DNA of 64,000 bases from positions 1,846,629-1,910,628 of the forward strand of contig OY101119.1 of the NCBI GenBank assembly GCA_956465555.1. Reading direction: 5' to 3'. Below the pieces are notes generated by a model. It was not told where the DNA came from and searched no databases. It saw only the letters and a list, made by a program, of their open reading frames with translations. The position numbers and the translations under genes are program-made. Origin of the DNA: Nitzschia sp. pyKryTriq1. Taxonomy: Eukaryota > Bacillariophyta > Bacillariophyceae > Bacillariales > Bacillariaceae. This document shows, in pieces, positions 40,632 through 50,308 of this stretch (position 1 is the first letter of the stretch; every line of letters starts with the position of its first letter).

Positions 40632-43417
40632 ATGAGTAGCAGCGACATAGATCTCGATGATATAGTCGACGTCGAAGTCGACGTCGACGTGAACGACGAC
40701 GCCCTCAACGAGTTGATCCACGAGGCAGAATCTCTCATGAGCAATCTCGACAAGGAAACAGAGAGCATGGATCCATCGCCCGTGATTGGTGGCTTTAGCA
40801 TTGATAGTGACGAAGAAGACGGCGATGCTGGCAACGACGATCCTCTTTCTTTAGCAACGAGGACCGCCGCCGCAGCCGTCGACGACCACCCGCTCTCGAT
40901 GGAAAATTTGTCGTCTCTGCCGGCTCCTGCACCGAGTGCCTCGGCACCCCATGGAGGCCCCAGCAGCAGCAGCAGCAACGATATGTCAGGCATGTCACAG
41001 TTCTTCTCTAGCGGTACTCCTGGCGGAGTCGGTATCAATGGCACAGCTGGAATGGCTGCCATGGGAGGAGGCATCGACTCGTTGAAACTGCAAACTTCGA
41101 GATTCGCCTCGGGAATTGCTTCCATCGCGCAACGGGCCGCAAATCAAGTCGCCGCGGCAACAGCGCCTGTGCAGGTGACCGGCGGTCCGTCTCCGCTGGG
41201 ATATTCTGCAGGAAACGCTGCCGGCTACGCTCCCACGTATCCAGCACAAATGCCGAACCGGACACCACCGACGGCGCGGAACACGTCCAATACACCGACT
41301 ACCAAGCCGGCAGCGGAACTCGATAAGGAGCAAAAGAATCAACTAGTTAAGGAGCACGTCGGTGAGCTTCTACCGGGTGAGCGCATCATCATGTTCCTCT
41401 CGAATTTGTTGCATGTGAGTGACACGTCGGGTCTCAGTTACTTGGCCTCGCAATCCTCCGATTCTTCGTACATGTGGTGCTGCGCCATGTCGTACTATCG
41501 ATTGATTCTCTTTTCGACGGCGCCAGTCCAACGAGTAGAGGTCCCGAAACCAGAAGAATGGAATGCTGCTTGCTGGCCCTCGAGTCCAGCGGCGACCAAG
41601 ATTGTAGAGGTACCTCTCGCAAGTATGGACCGAGTTGAAAAAACGGTCTACCAGGCAGGGGGATCCAGTTTCATGGGAATTATCGTTTCCTCCAAGGACT
41701 GTGGTCGTGTCGTGCGATTTACGACACCCAATTATGCGGATACGGGGCGTGTCTTTGATTCGTTGAATGCCTACGCCTTTCCGGGGCGTCGAAATCTCGG
41801 ATATCTTTTTGCCTTTGAATCGAAACGCCAAGAGGTCATGGCGTCGGTCCAAGTCGATCCGGCGACGGGGCAACAAAATATTACTCTGCCACCCACACCA
41901 AAGCGATTTGATCCAATGATGGAATACCCTCGCTTGCTGAACAAAACATCCATTACTAACGCCCCCTGGATGATGTGGGGGTCTTTGAACTCGACCTATC
42001 AATTATCGCCCACTTATCCAGCGGTCCTAGTAGGCCCCGCGACACTGGATGAGACCAAACCGGAATCGCAACATGTTATTCGACAATGTGCTTCCTTTCG
42101 AAGTGAACAACGTCTGCCGGCCCTCAGTTGGTGTGGGGTGGGCGGAAGTTCGATTTGGCGCGCCTCCCAGCCGAAGGTCGGCTTGCAAGGGAATCGTAAT
42201 CCCGCGGACGAATTGTTTTTGAGACATGTCGCCGAATCGGCCCGTGGGGCGAATGCCATGGCAGATCCAGGGCCAATTTATCCTAGATCCATCCTCCAGC
42301 AATTAACCGGGGATTATGTCAAGGATTGGGTACCAGAACCCGGTTGTGGTATCAAGATTTTGGATTTGCGGCCTCGGGCGTCGGCCATGGCGAATCGAAC
42401 AGCAGGTACGTACCGTACGAACCGTGCGAACTGTACAAATAGTCTATCATAGGACCCAAGTGCCCAACGGCCGTGTCTTTGTCTTTGTGTTTCTCATATT
42501 CCCCTCGCTCTTACTTGCTCACAGGTTATGGTTATGAAAATACTTCGTATTATACCAACTCGACGATACAGTTCTGTAATGTTGGCAACATTCACGCCGT
42601 CCGCGATTCCTATCAAAAATTGTGTTCTGTTTGCAACAGTGATTCCACAAACGATGTCAACTTTCACTCTCTAGTTGAAGATACCAAATGGCTCTCGCAC
42701 GTACGAACCATTTTGGCAGCATCATGGGAATCCGCCTATTGGGTACATGTCTGGAGAATGCCAATCTTGCTTCATTGCAGTCATGGATGGGACCGAACAA
42801 GTCAAGTATCGGCCTTGGCACAGATTTTGTTGGATCCATACTATCGTACTTCAGATGGCTTCAGCGTCTTGGTCGAAAAGGATTTTATGAGCTTTGGACA
42901 CCCCTTTCACTTGCGATGCGCTCATGGCGAAGGGCGAAGTCAGACGGCAACGTCTCCTCAGAGCAACGACGAAGGACAAATATCTCCCATTTTTTTGCAA
43001 TTTTTGGACTGTGTCTTTCAAATTGTGCAGCTGTTCCCCGAATCTTTTGAATATAACACCCAGTACCTCTTGGAATTGAGCTTTCATATTTACAGTTGCC
43101 GCTTTGGTACCATGTTGTGCGATACGGAACGAGAGCGAGAAAGCTTGGCGGGCATTCGACTGCGTACCTATTCGCTCTGGGACTACCTAGACAGCAAACC
43201 CGAATGCAAAAATGAATCCTTTGAGAAGGGAGGAGATGTCCTGCTCATGCCTCTCCCGACCTTGCTACGAAATGTACGGTTGTGGACAGAGCGGCACTGC
43301 TATTTCAGCCGGAAACCTACTATTCGAAGCCTACCATCGTCGGATGAGACGACCACTTCCAATAGTCAAACGGAGCATTCGTCTTCGTCCTCGCTGTTGG
43401 CGGTGAATGGAGTTTGA
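40632..43417 (+). CDS. Myotubularin-family phosphoinositide 3-phosphatase
   Basis: Exons are 40632-42405 and 42525-43417 (intron 119 nt), giving 888 residues. The N-terminal 230 residues are acidic then Ala/Pro-rich and disordered. A PH-GRAM-like domain (about 240-380: LLPGERIIMFLSNLLHVSD, then MSYYRLILFST) precedes the phosphatase domain. Typical blocks are YPRLLNKTSITN, YPAVLVGP, RQCASFRSEQRLPALSW, and the C-x5-R loop HCSHGWDRTS with Cys676 and Arg682. Myotubularins usually read CSDGWDRT; here the Asp is replaced by His, which may alter or weaken catalysis. GHPFHLRC and SPIFLQFLDCVFQI-like helices follow, as in the family. Substrates would be PI3P or PI(3,5)P2 on endosomes. I start at the first ATG, as nothing upstream argues for an earlier start. 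The 3' end faces the 5S gene. Confidence 0.9.
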
Positions 43418-43610
43418 GGAAAACTAGAATCATAAGAATTCAATCAGAAATAGGTTTTACTACGAAACGAAGGAAACATGGCGGAGCCACTACTAGTAGA
43501 GAGGCCCCGGTAGCCTCTTACAGTAGTTGGTTGGAGTCCCGGTAGTAGATTGGTATAGTGGATGTAATAGCGGTTTATGAAATAATTCGTAATGTAAAAA
43601 GGCAAAAAGA
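43418..43610. other. Short spacer before the 5S gene with CTACTAGTAG palindrome
   Basis: 193 nt between the phosphatase stop and the 3' end of the 5S gene. The palindromic word ctactagtag lies near 43489 and continues into agagaggc. A-rich runs at 43595-43610 supply T runs on the minus strand, which would serve as the Pol III terminator for the 5S transcript. Confidence 0.5.
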
Positions 43611-43726
43611 GAACAACACTCGGGATTCCAACGTGGTCCCCCACCGTAGTACTAACCGAGCCCGAGCATGCTTAACTTCACAGAGCGGACGGGATGTGGT
43701 GCTGTCATGCTGGTATGGTCGTTCCC
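43611..43726 (-). rRNA. 5S ribosomal RNA
   Basis: Read on the minus strand, the sequence starts GGGAACGACCATACCAGCAT and ends GTTGTTC. The ends pair as helix I (GAACGAC with GTTGTTC). The conserved internal control elements are present: GTTAAGCATG for box A and GGTTAGTACT followed by GGGGGACCACG for box C. The length of 114-116 nt is slightly below the usual 118-120; the exact 5' end (43724-43726) is uncertain. T runs follow the 3' end, as expected for Pol III termination. Only one copy lies in this window, between protein genes and outside any tandem array. Confidence 0.92.
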
Positions 43727-44087
43727 AAAGATAATCTGTCTACAGTTATCATATACCTGCTGCTATCTCAACGCATGAGATTTTTTTTATAATCTTCTGC
43801 AAAGGGACAGGTACATACATGCCGCATACACAGTACCGTACCGGTACAGTACTGTACTCTTGTACTGTGGTACGTACCGGGTACGCAAGTACACCCCAGG
43901 GCGTCCGATTATTCTTGTACCAGGTATGTACTTGTATCGTTGTTGTGGAGGATGAGGAGTCAGTCTGCTAACAAGTGCCATTATTATGCAGAGGAAGATT
44001 CACCCACTATTATAACCCATCGCCACTTTCATTACCTCAGCGACCGGAGCACGCCATTTGGACTCGCGTCTGTTTGCTGAAATAATA
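43727..44087. other. Spacer between 5S rRNA and bL20m, with GTAC palindrome cluster
   Basis: 361 nt. A dense cluster (agtaccgtaccggtacagta, then ctgtggtacgtaccgggtac) lies at 43830-43885, with gtaccaggtatgtacttg at about 43918-43935. No gene is seen; the last 80 nt should be the bL20m promoter and 5' UTR. Confidence 0.5.
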
Positions 44088-44636
44088 ATGTCCCTCCAGT
44101 TTCTGTCCCGGGGGTTGTCTCGGCATGTTTTCGCCCCGACCCATCAATGGATGCAAAATCGCGTGACGGCACCGCTTGCTTCTTCCTTTGCAGTCCGAAC
44201 GTTTGCGAGCAAGAAGGTAGGATATCACAAGCTTGTATGGGACCTGTTTATGCCTAGCATGTTGTCTAATTGAATTGCATCTTTCGCCCCTAATTCATTA
44301 CAGCACAAGAATCTGTTGAAGCACGCCAAGGGCTTTCGCGGACGGGCCAAAAACTGCTACAGTATAGCGATTCGGAGGGTCCACAAATCCTGGCAATATG
44401 CCTACCGGGATCGTAAGCGAAAAAAGCGAGAGTGGCACAAGCTATGGATCCAGCGTATTCAAGCTGGAGTCCGACAGTACTCTTTCCGTTATTCTGACTT
44501 CTATGGGACCTACCGAAAGTCGGGGATGGAGATGGATAGGAAGATCTTATCTGAATTGGCGGCAACGGAGCCGTTTGCTTTCCGTTCGGTTGTGCAAGTT
44601 GTGGAACAGCAGAAATTGGCAAGCGCGAGCAAATAA
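44088..44636 (+). CDS. Mitochondrial large-subunit ribosomal protein bL20m
   Basis: Exons are 44088-44216 and 44304-44636 (intron 87 nt), giving 153 residues. Exon 1 encodes a basic, Arg/Phe/Ser-rich leader (MSLQFLSRGLSRHVF through VRTFASKK), a mitochondrial targeting peptide. Exon 2 is the ribosomal protein: LLKHAKGFRGRAKNCYSIA, then YAYRDRKRKKREWHKLWIQR and YRKSGMEMDRKILSELA. These match bL20 block by block. bL20 binds 23S rRNA early in large-subunit assembly. The C-terminal extension (FRSVVQVVEQQKLASASK) is longer than in bacteria, as is usual for mitochondrial forms. A plastid origin is unlikely because the leader lacks a signal peptide, and plastid bL20 is normally encoded in the diatom plastid genome. 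Confidence 0.93.
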
Positions 44637-44699
44637 AGACCGAGAAAGGAGAGGGTATTCTACTAGTGTTCGTAGGCAGTTATGAACTAGTAGAGAGGT

Positions 44700-47030
44700 T
44701 TACAGACAGCAACCGCGCTGTTGTTGTACCGGGACAATAATGGGGTCCTTGTAGAGAGCTTCCTTCGCTTTAGAGATTTGAACACTTACGTTGTCGTGTC
44801 CAACATTGCTCGAGCTTTCTCTTTTCTTTACTCTTGAAGAATTCTCGTCACTAGACGATGATAGTAAACTCTTTTCGAATGCGCCGTTAGGGACAGGTCG
44901 GTCCCAATCGTTCGCATGTTGTGCCGAGACGTCGTTATGATAAAGAAAGGTGAAGTCGCTCTCAGTTTCATGATTCTCCCGAGCCAAAGTCTTGGTAACT
45001 GTCCTGCTGCGATTTTTCCGAGAGAATCGTGGAGGAAGCGTGATTTTTGGATGTCTATCATGGGGTTGGCGGCGAGGGCTGGAAATCCTGTGAGTGCGGT
45101 ACTGCCTATCTCGTGTTGGAAGTTCCGACGCATCCGGTTGACGTGGGCGTGATACAACAGGGAGCCTTCCGTTTCCGTTGGTATTGGGGTCTTCTAGCGA
45201 GACCGAGGTTCTCATTTGAAGGGCTCGATCGTTGCTTCGAGACAGGTACCGCTGCTTGATTTCGGCCAGGTCGTCTCTCATCTGCTCTTGAGATGCCCCA
45301 ACCTGCTTTGTGTGCATGTATAGATCGTCCACTTGAGACATCAAACGTCGCGCTTTTTCGGTTGGCGTGACCGATGAACCTTCCTGAGATGAATCTATAT
45401 CATGACGACGGCTGTACTCGGAAACTTGTCGGTGCGTTTGATGAGCCAATGAACCGTAATGCTGCCCAGATCCGTAGACTTGAGTCCGAGAAGCCATTCT
45501 TTCGTTTCTCGTCGAAAGAGGTTGTTGTCTGGAAAGCCGAGATCGAGGATGTCGAAAGTCGTCAAATCGTTCGCTTTCGATTCGTCGTTGCTCGTAGTCG
45601 TCGTAATCTTCGTCGTAGTCGTCGACATGAAGTGGCCGATCCGGTGATCCTGGTCTCGAAGATCTTGGACTTGGGTATCTTGATCGAATAGGACTCTGCC
45701 GCTGATATCCATCTTTGGCCATATTTCTTCGCAGCAATGATTCTGCTGGTCGACGAATGTCATTACTTGCCGCGCGATTGGATCGAAAGTTATCTTCTCT
45801 TGCACGTAATCTGCTGTTGCGAAATTGAGCTAGTCTATCCCTTGACGCTTTGATCTTAGGCGGGATTCTTTCTGGAAGGAGCCTACTCAAGACTGCCGAG
45901 GTTCCTTGACTTTCTCCCAAATCTGAGCCAAAAGCTGGATGTCTGTCACCTCTCTGACTGTACTGTTGAAGCCATTCCCTGTCGTTCTTCGCTCTGAGGA
46001 GCTCAATGGGGTCGGGATCATTTCGCCTATCCCGATCGCGAATTATATTATGGTCGTCTCGAACGTCCATGGAACTATGTCTAGGACCGTCTGGGCGGGA
46101 CAGCCTATTTCTTGAAAGGTTCTCATAATAGTCTCCCCTATTTCTCGCCATATTGTCCACGTCATGCAGCGGTCGAGTATCTCCATCATACGTTCTTCCA
46201 TTCGTTCTCCTATCTTGTGAAGTCGGCCTGTCACTCCTGTACCCTTTCATTATGTGCAACAGATTCCGAGTCTGTTCTCGAGATTCTAACGGACTCGCAT
46301 GTCGATTTGTGGATTTGCGATCTTGGACTTTGATTTCAGGGGGCACAGCATGCCGTTCTTGACCTGCACGAGCGTCTTCGCGTCGGGTGACATTCCCCCT
46401 CTCAAAATTTCCGATCCTACGTCCATAGTTGTCTGGCTGAGGATACGTTTCTTGCCAGGTACGCGGATTTCCAACCCTTGCAGGTCGTGGTTGTGATATC
46501 GCTCTTCGTCCAGAGACATGCCTAAGAGGATTGTTTGCCCGTTCCCTTCTCAACAGCTCTAGTGTATTGACAACCTCCTTCGTAGTGTAGCTTCCTGAAC
46601 TCGGAAAATAGTCGGATTCGCCTTTCACGAATTGCTTGAGATTCTTGTTCTTTCGTATCAGGTGTTCCAGCAGAGCATCATAAGTTGAAAACATTTCTAA
46701 AACATGACCTACTTGCTCCGAGTCATCATCTCGAGGCTCTTGTATTTCACTTGTGGGGGAAGGGGCGTGCACGTCGTTTCGCATTTGTATTCGATCCATA
46801 GTTGACTGCAACACGGACGAACGCTTGAGACGTGGTGTGTTTTTTGCCTTTGTACCAAACTGATGTCGTCTATCCCGCGGTATCCTATGATAGTTTATGT
46901 GATGTTGTGGTAGGCGTGGTGGGGGCTCATCAGACATGCTGCTGGCAGCATCCGATTTTTCTTCCTCAGACACCACTTGTGGCGGCAGCAAGTCTGGAAA
47001 GACGACGTGCTGTGTCGGTGCCCCCCTCAT
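44700..47030 (-). CDS. Arg/Ser/Asp-rich disordered protein sharing blocks with 34658-39604
   Basis: A single exon of 776 residues with no recognised domain. It is highly charged, with many RD, RS and RR pairs (for example RNRLSRPDGPRHSS, YPSPRSSRPGSPDRP), and a short acidic DYDEDYDDYEQ patch. Three blocks match the C-terminal part of the 1648-residue protein in the same order. EMFSTYDALLEHLIRKNKNLK is the clearest. LELLRRERAN is the second. TPTEKARRLMSQVDDL followed by SQEQM and a K-R helix is the third. I infer a shared family. The C-terminus QQRGCCL ends in a CCX arrangement, which in other proteins can be a Rab-type prenylation or a palmitoylation site; this is speculative. It is divergent from the tryptophanyl-tRNA synthetase gene. 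Confidence 0.82.
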   Translation of the reverse strand: MRGAPTQHVVFPDLLPPQVVSEEEKSDAASSMSDEPPPRLPQHHINYHRIPRDRRHQFGTKAKNTPRLKRSSVLQSTMDRIQMRNDVHAPSPTSEIQEPRDDDSEQVGHVLEMFSTYDALLEHLIRKNKNLKQFVKGESDYFPSSGSYTTKEVVNTLELLRRERANNPLRHVSGRRAISQPRPARVGNPRTWQETYPQPDNYGRRIGNFERGNVTRREDARAGQERHAVPPEIKVQDRKSTNRHASPLESREQTRNLLHIMKGYRSDRPTSQDRRTNGRTYDGDTRPLHDVDNMARNRGDYYENLSRNRLSRPDGPRHSSMDVRDDHNIIRDRDRRNDPDPIELLRAKNDREWLQQYSQRGDRHPAFGSDLGESQGTSAVLSRLLPERIPPKIKASRDRLAQFRNSRLRAREDNFRSNRAASNDIRRPAESLLRRNMAKDGYQRQSPIRSRYPSPRSSRPGSPDRPLHVDDYDEDYDDYEQRRIESERFDDFRHPRSRLSRQQPLSTRNERMASRTQVYGSGQHYGSLAHQTHRQVSEYSRRHDIDSSQEGSSVTPTEKARRLMSQVDDLYMHTKQVGASQEQMRDDLAEIKQRYLSRSNDRALQMRTSVSLEDPNTNGNGRLPVVSRPRQPDASELPTRDRQYRTHRISSPRRQPHDRHPKITLPPRFSRKNRSRTVTKTLARENHETESDFTFLYHNDVSAQHANDWDRPVPNGAFEKSLLSSSSDENSSRVKKRESSSNVGHDNVSVQISKAKEALYKDPIIVPVQQQRGCCL

Positions 47031-47577
47031 CTTGACGATGGTTGCTGTGTCACCTGATAAACGAAAGTATAGCTGATTCCTCTATATCTATACTTGGTAT
47101 ATCGCAGTGTCCCCAATAGTCTCAATAGACCAGCCTTTCATCCCAGAAGCTAGTTGGAAAGGGTGGTGTTGAGACTTAGGTTGTCGGCTGCAAAAACAGA
47201 AGAACAAAGCCAAAATAATGATGAGCTCGACGGGCGCGGAGCGATAATCTCTGTCTAAGTATTGTGACGCTGCGACATCGCTAATAGTAGTAAATGCGAG
47301 ACGGCCGGCAGGCGTGTCCATACTTTACTGGTGACGTACAGACGACACTGTTTCTCCTCACCGCAAATAAAGCGCGAAAGCCGGACGACGCACGGATCGG
47401 CACCTTCAACCTTCAAACCATCACCCCGCGCACGCATAGCGAGCCGACAGCCGAGAGCCTCAAATCTCAAATAGAGACGGCATACGGCATCGATCGAAGA
47501 TAAAAGATCCCTTCAAACATGCCATTCCATCTTACGCAAGACTTTTGCTGCTATCATCCAAAATAACTAGTACTAGC
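47031..47577. promoter_or_regulatory. Divergent promoter region, disordered protein and TrpRS
   Basis: 547 nt between opposed starts. I see no repeat or RNA gene. The stretch at 47240-47500 is G/C-richer than its surroundings but shows no coding character. Presumably both promoters are here. Confidence 0.4.
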
Positions 47578-49599
47578 ATGACAGAGACAGGAGAAGAGGC
47601 GAAAGTAGCGACTGGTGGTGCAGAAACCAAGGCGCCCGAAGAAGAAGGAACGAAGAAGAAACGAGTCGTTGTCACTCAGCCATGTCCACCGGCCGTCTCG
47701 ACGGGTTATTTGATTCTTCGTGGAATACTCCAGGGATTGGTCGGTGCGAGTATGGATGAGGCCGCTGTCAGTCTGATGCAACCTACTTATATAAAGGAAA
47801 ACTGCCCCTCTGGCAAATTTTCAGTGAATTTTGGAAATAAACTCGGCTTCTGTGAGTTGGATTTGCCTGCGACCCAGGAAGGATCGGCGGCGTTGTGGGG
47901 AGCTCTTGATAGCGCCATGAAGAGAGTGATTGAACAAAATCTGCCTATCACCTGCTTCTCCATGCCCAAGGACGAGGCAATCACTACCTATGGAGCCGGT
48001 ATTTTGAATGGGGCTATTCAGAAAAAGACGCCCGACCCCCTAACTTTGGCCTGTATCGCTGGAGTCGTCTGCTGTGTCCCTGCTACATTGCCTTACGCAA
48101 GCACTGGATGCATTCAGTCGATCCAGCTAGACTTGAGTCAATCTACTATTTCTGCTGGAAAGAAGGCTCGGAAAGCTGATATTACGATGAAGTTTACGGT
48201 TGGAGAGCTGGGCGAGCCACAGACTGAGGCCACGCTAGCCGGAAGCGTGGCAGCCGAATTGATTGCCAGCCTTCGTGAGAACAAGATTCGCGTTGAGGAA
48301 GGTCGAGAATTAGTGGCAGCAATTGCAGAAGCCGAGAAAGTAGATGAGCCTGAATTAGCGGAGGAACAACCAGCTGACGAGGAAATGGTAGTCAACGCTT
48401 GGGAAGTCAAGGGGAAGATTGATTACACTAAACTGGTTAACGATTTCGGCTCTACTTTGATTGATGATGAGTTGATGAAACGAATCGAAGCGGCCACTGT
48501 GGGCAAGGGAAATGTTCCCAGACTGCACCGTTTTCTGCGACGGGGCATTTTCTTTTCACACCGCGACATGACAGCTCTACTGGATTGCGTCGAAAAGCGC
48601 AAGCCCATGTACCTTTACACTGGCCGTGGGCCATCCTCGTCATCCATGCACTTGGGACACTTGATTCCCTTTTTGTTTACCAAGTGGCTTCAAGATGCCT
48701 TTAATGTTCCTTTGGTGATTCAAATGACAGACGACGAAAAGTTTCTGTTCAAGGGAGAATACACGGCCGAGTCGGGTGACAACCTTAACCACTACGCCAG
48801 TCTGACTCTGGAGAATGCCCGAGATATCATTGCTTGTGAATTTGACTTCAAGAAAACTTTTATCTTTTCCGATTTGGATTATGTTGGACGGATGTATCCC
48901 AACATTGTCCGCATTTGGAAGGCAGTGACAACCAATACCGTCAATGGCATTTTTGGCTTTGACGGAACCAGTAACATTGGAAAGGTCGCCTTTCCGGCTG
49001 TTCAGGCAGCCCCTTCTTTTGCGTCTAGCTTCCCTACGGTCCTAGAGGCTGGTTCGGATTCACAGCATTGTTGTTTGATTCCTTGTGCCATCGATCAAGA
49101 TCCCTACTTCCGAATGACCCGTGACATTGCACACAAGCTCGTGCCCAAAAATCACGGATTAGGAGGCAAACCGGCGTTGATTCATTCCAAATTCTTCCCT
49201 CCTCTCCAAGGTGCGACCGGAAAGATGAGTAGCTCTGACGAGAACTCGGCCATCTTCTTGACGGATACTCCTGAACAAATTGAAAAGAAGATAAAAAATC
49301 ACGCCTTTTCGGGAGGGCAAAACACCAAGGAGCTACAGCAGCAATTGGGCGCCAACTTGGAGGTTGATGTGAGTTATCAGTGGCTCAAGTTCTTTATGGA
49401 AGACGACGAGGAACTAGAGAAGATTGGTAAGGACTACGCTTCTGGAAGTGGAGAATTCTGGAGCACCGGCAAGGTGAAACAGCGATTGATCGATGTGCTC
49501 AAAGAGTTGGTTGGGGCCCACCAGCAGCGCCGAGCCAAGATCACTGACGAAGACGTCCGAAAATGGATGACGGAACGAAGTATCATTATCAAGGAATAA
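47578..49599 (+). CDS. Cytosolic tryptophanyl-tRNA synthetase with AlaX-like N-terminal domain
   Basis: A single exon of 673 residues. It charges tRNA-Trp. The class I signatures are both visible: the HIGH-type motif MHLGH (HLGH at 358-361) and KMSSS (549-553). Eukaryotic/archaeal TrpRS blocks surround them: [36 protein letters not shown] and [17 protein letters not shown]. Before the catalytic core, residues 25-235 form an extra domain ([19 protein letters not shown], then [18 protein letters not shown]). Its layout resembles the AlaX/editing-like domain known at the N-terminus of Plasmodium TrpRS; that match is by eye and moderate. An acidic linker joins it to the core. No targeting peptide precedes ATG 47578. 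An inverted repeat lies about 80 nt downstream. Confidence 0.95.
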   Translation: MTETGEEAKVATGGAETKAPEEEGTKKKRVVVTQPCPPAVSTGYLILRGILQGLVGASMDEAAVSLMQPTYIKENCPSGKFSVNFGNKLGFCELDLPATQEGSAALWGALDSAMKRVIEQNLPITCFSMPKDEAITTYGAGILNGAIQKKTPDPLTLACIAGVVCCVPATLPYASTGCIQSIQLDLSQSTISAGKKARKADITMKFTVGELGEPQTEATLAGSVAAELIASLRENKIRVEEGRELVAAIAEAEKVDEPELAEEQPADEEMVVNAWEVKGKIDYTKLVNDFGSTLIDDELMKRIEAATVGKGNVPRLHRFLRRGIFFSHRDMTALLDCVEKRKPMYLYTGRGPSSSSMHLGHLIPFLFTKWLQDAFNVPLVIQMTDDEKFLFKGEYTAESGDNLNHYASLTLENARDIIACEFDFKKTFIFSDLDYVGRMYPNIVRIWKAVTTNTVNGIFGFDGTSNIGKVAFPAVQAAPSFASSFPTVLEAGSDSQHCCLIPCAIDQDPYFRMTRDIAHKLVPKNHGLGGKPALIHSKFFPPLQGATGKMSSSDENSAIFLTDTPEQIEKKIKNHAFSGGQNTKELQQQLGANLEVDVSYQWLKFFMEDDEELEKIGKDYASGSGEFWSTGKVKQRLIDVLKELVGAHQQRRAKITDEDVRKWMTERSIIIKE

Positions 49600-50308
49600 A
49601 CATAAGCTGACTGAATTGAATCTAGAATTATGATGATGTGTGGCGTAGGATGCTGTTTGTAATGCGAACTTTTAGACTCCTCCCTCTCTCGAGAGGGAGG
49701 ATTCTTCAATACGAAAACGTGGAGAAGATGAACAATTTTTGCGATCACAAAAAATAATCACAACGACAAACGATGCAGCAGTCCGAGCTTCGTCCGGGGT
49801 TGTCTCGAAGAAGGAAGAATAATGCCGCGCGCGCGGGCCGGCCTCGTCTAAAAAGATTGGCACGCCCCCCGCGCTCGCACCACGATCGGCGGTGATGGAT
49901 ATCTTTCGGGACGCGTGTTGTCGCGAAGTAGTGCGAAGAAGGAGATAATCCCAACATACCGGTAACTACATACTGTACCGGTACCGGTAGTGTAACTCTA
50001 CCGGTACCGGTACGAGACCAAACCCCCCACGCACCATGAGATTTTGATTTTGTTGACCCTTTGTCGGCGGCGGCCACAACAACCGATGCATATTTTTAAC
50101 CATACATACAAGTAACACGAGCACTCGATCGTAAAAGACTGTAAAGTGGTACACACATAAAGTGAACTGAAAGCAAGTATTGACCCACCACCCACCCGCA
50201 ACCATTTGATTGACACTATTTCATTATTAAAAACGTAAAAAGATACAAATAATAGATCCAATAAATAAAACGCAATAAAAGCAAGCAAGCAAACTAACAC
50301 GCAACAAA
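49600..50308. other. Spacer with 3' hairpin and ACCGGT palindrome cluster
   Basis: 709 nt. Near the TrpRS end lies an inverted repeat (49678-49701). At 49955-50015 there is a dense palindromic cluster (cataccggtaac, then gtaccggtaccggtag and ctaccggtaccggtac). The last 100 nt are A/T-rich and lead into the RGG protein start. No gene is supported. Confidence 0.5.
49678..49701. repeat. Inverted repeat, 11-bp arms, downstream of TrpRS
   Basis: tcctccctctc pairs exactly with gagagggagga across a two-base centre. One strand of each arm is all pyrimidine and the other all purine. It may be a 3' UTR hairpin or simply a cruciform-prone sequence. Confidence 0.7.
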
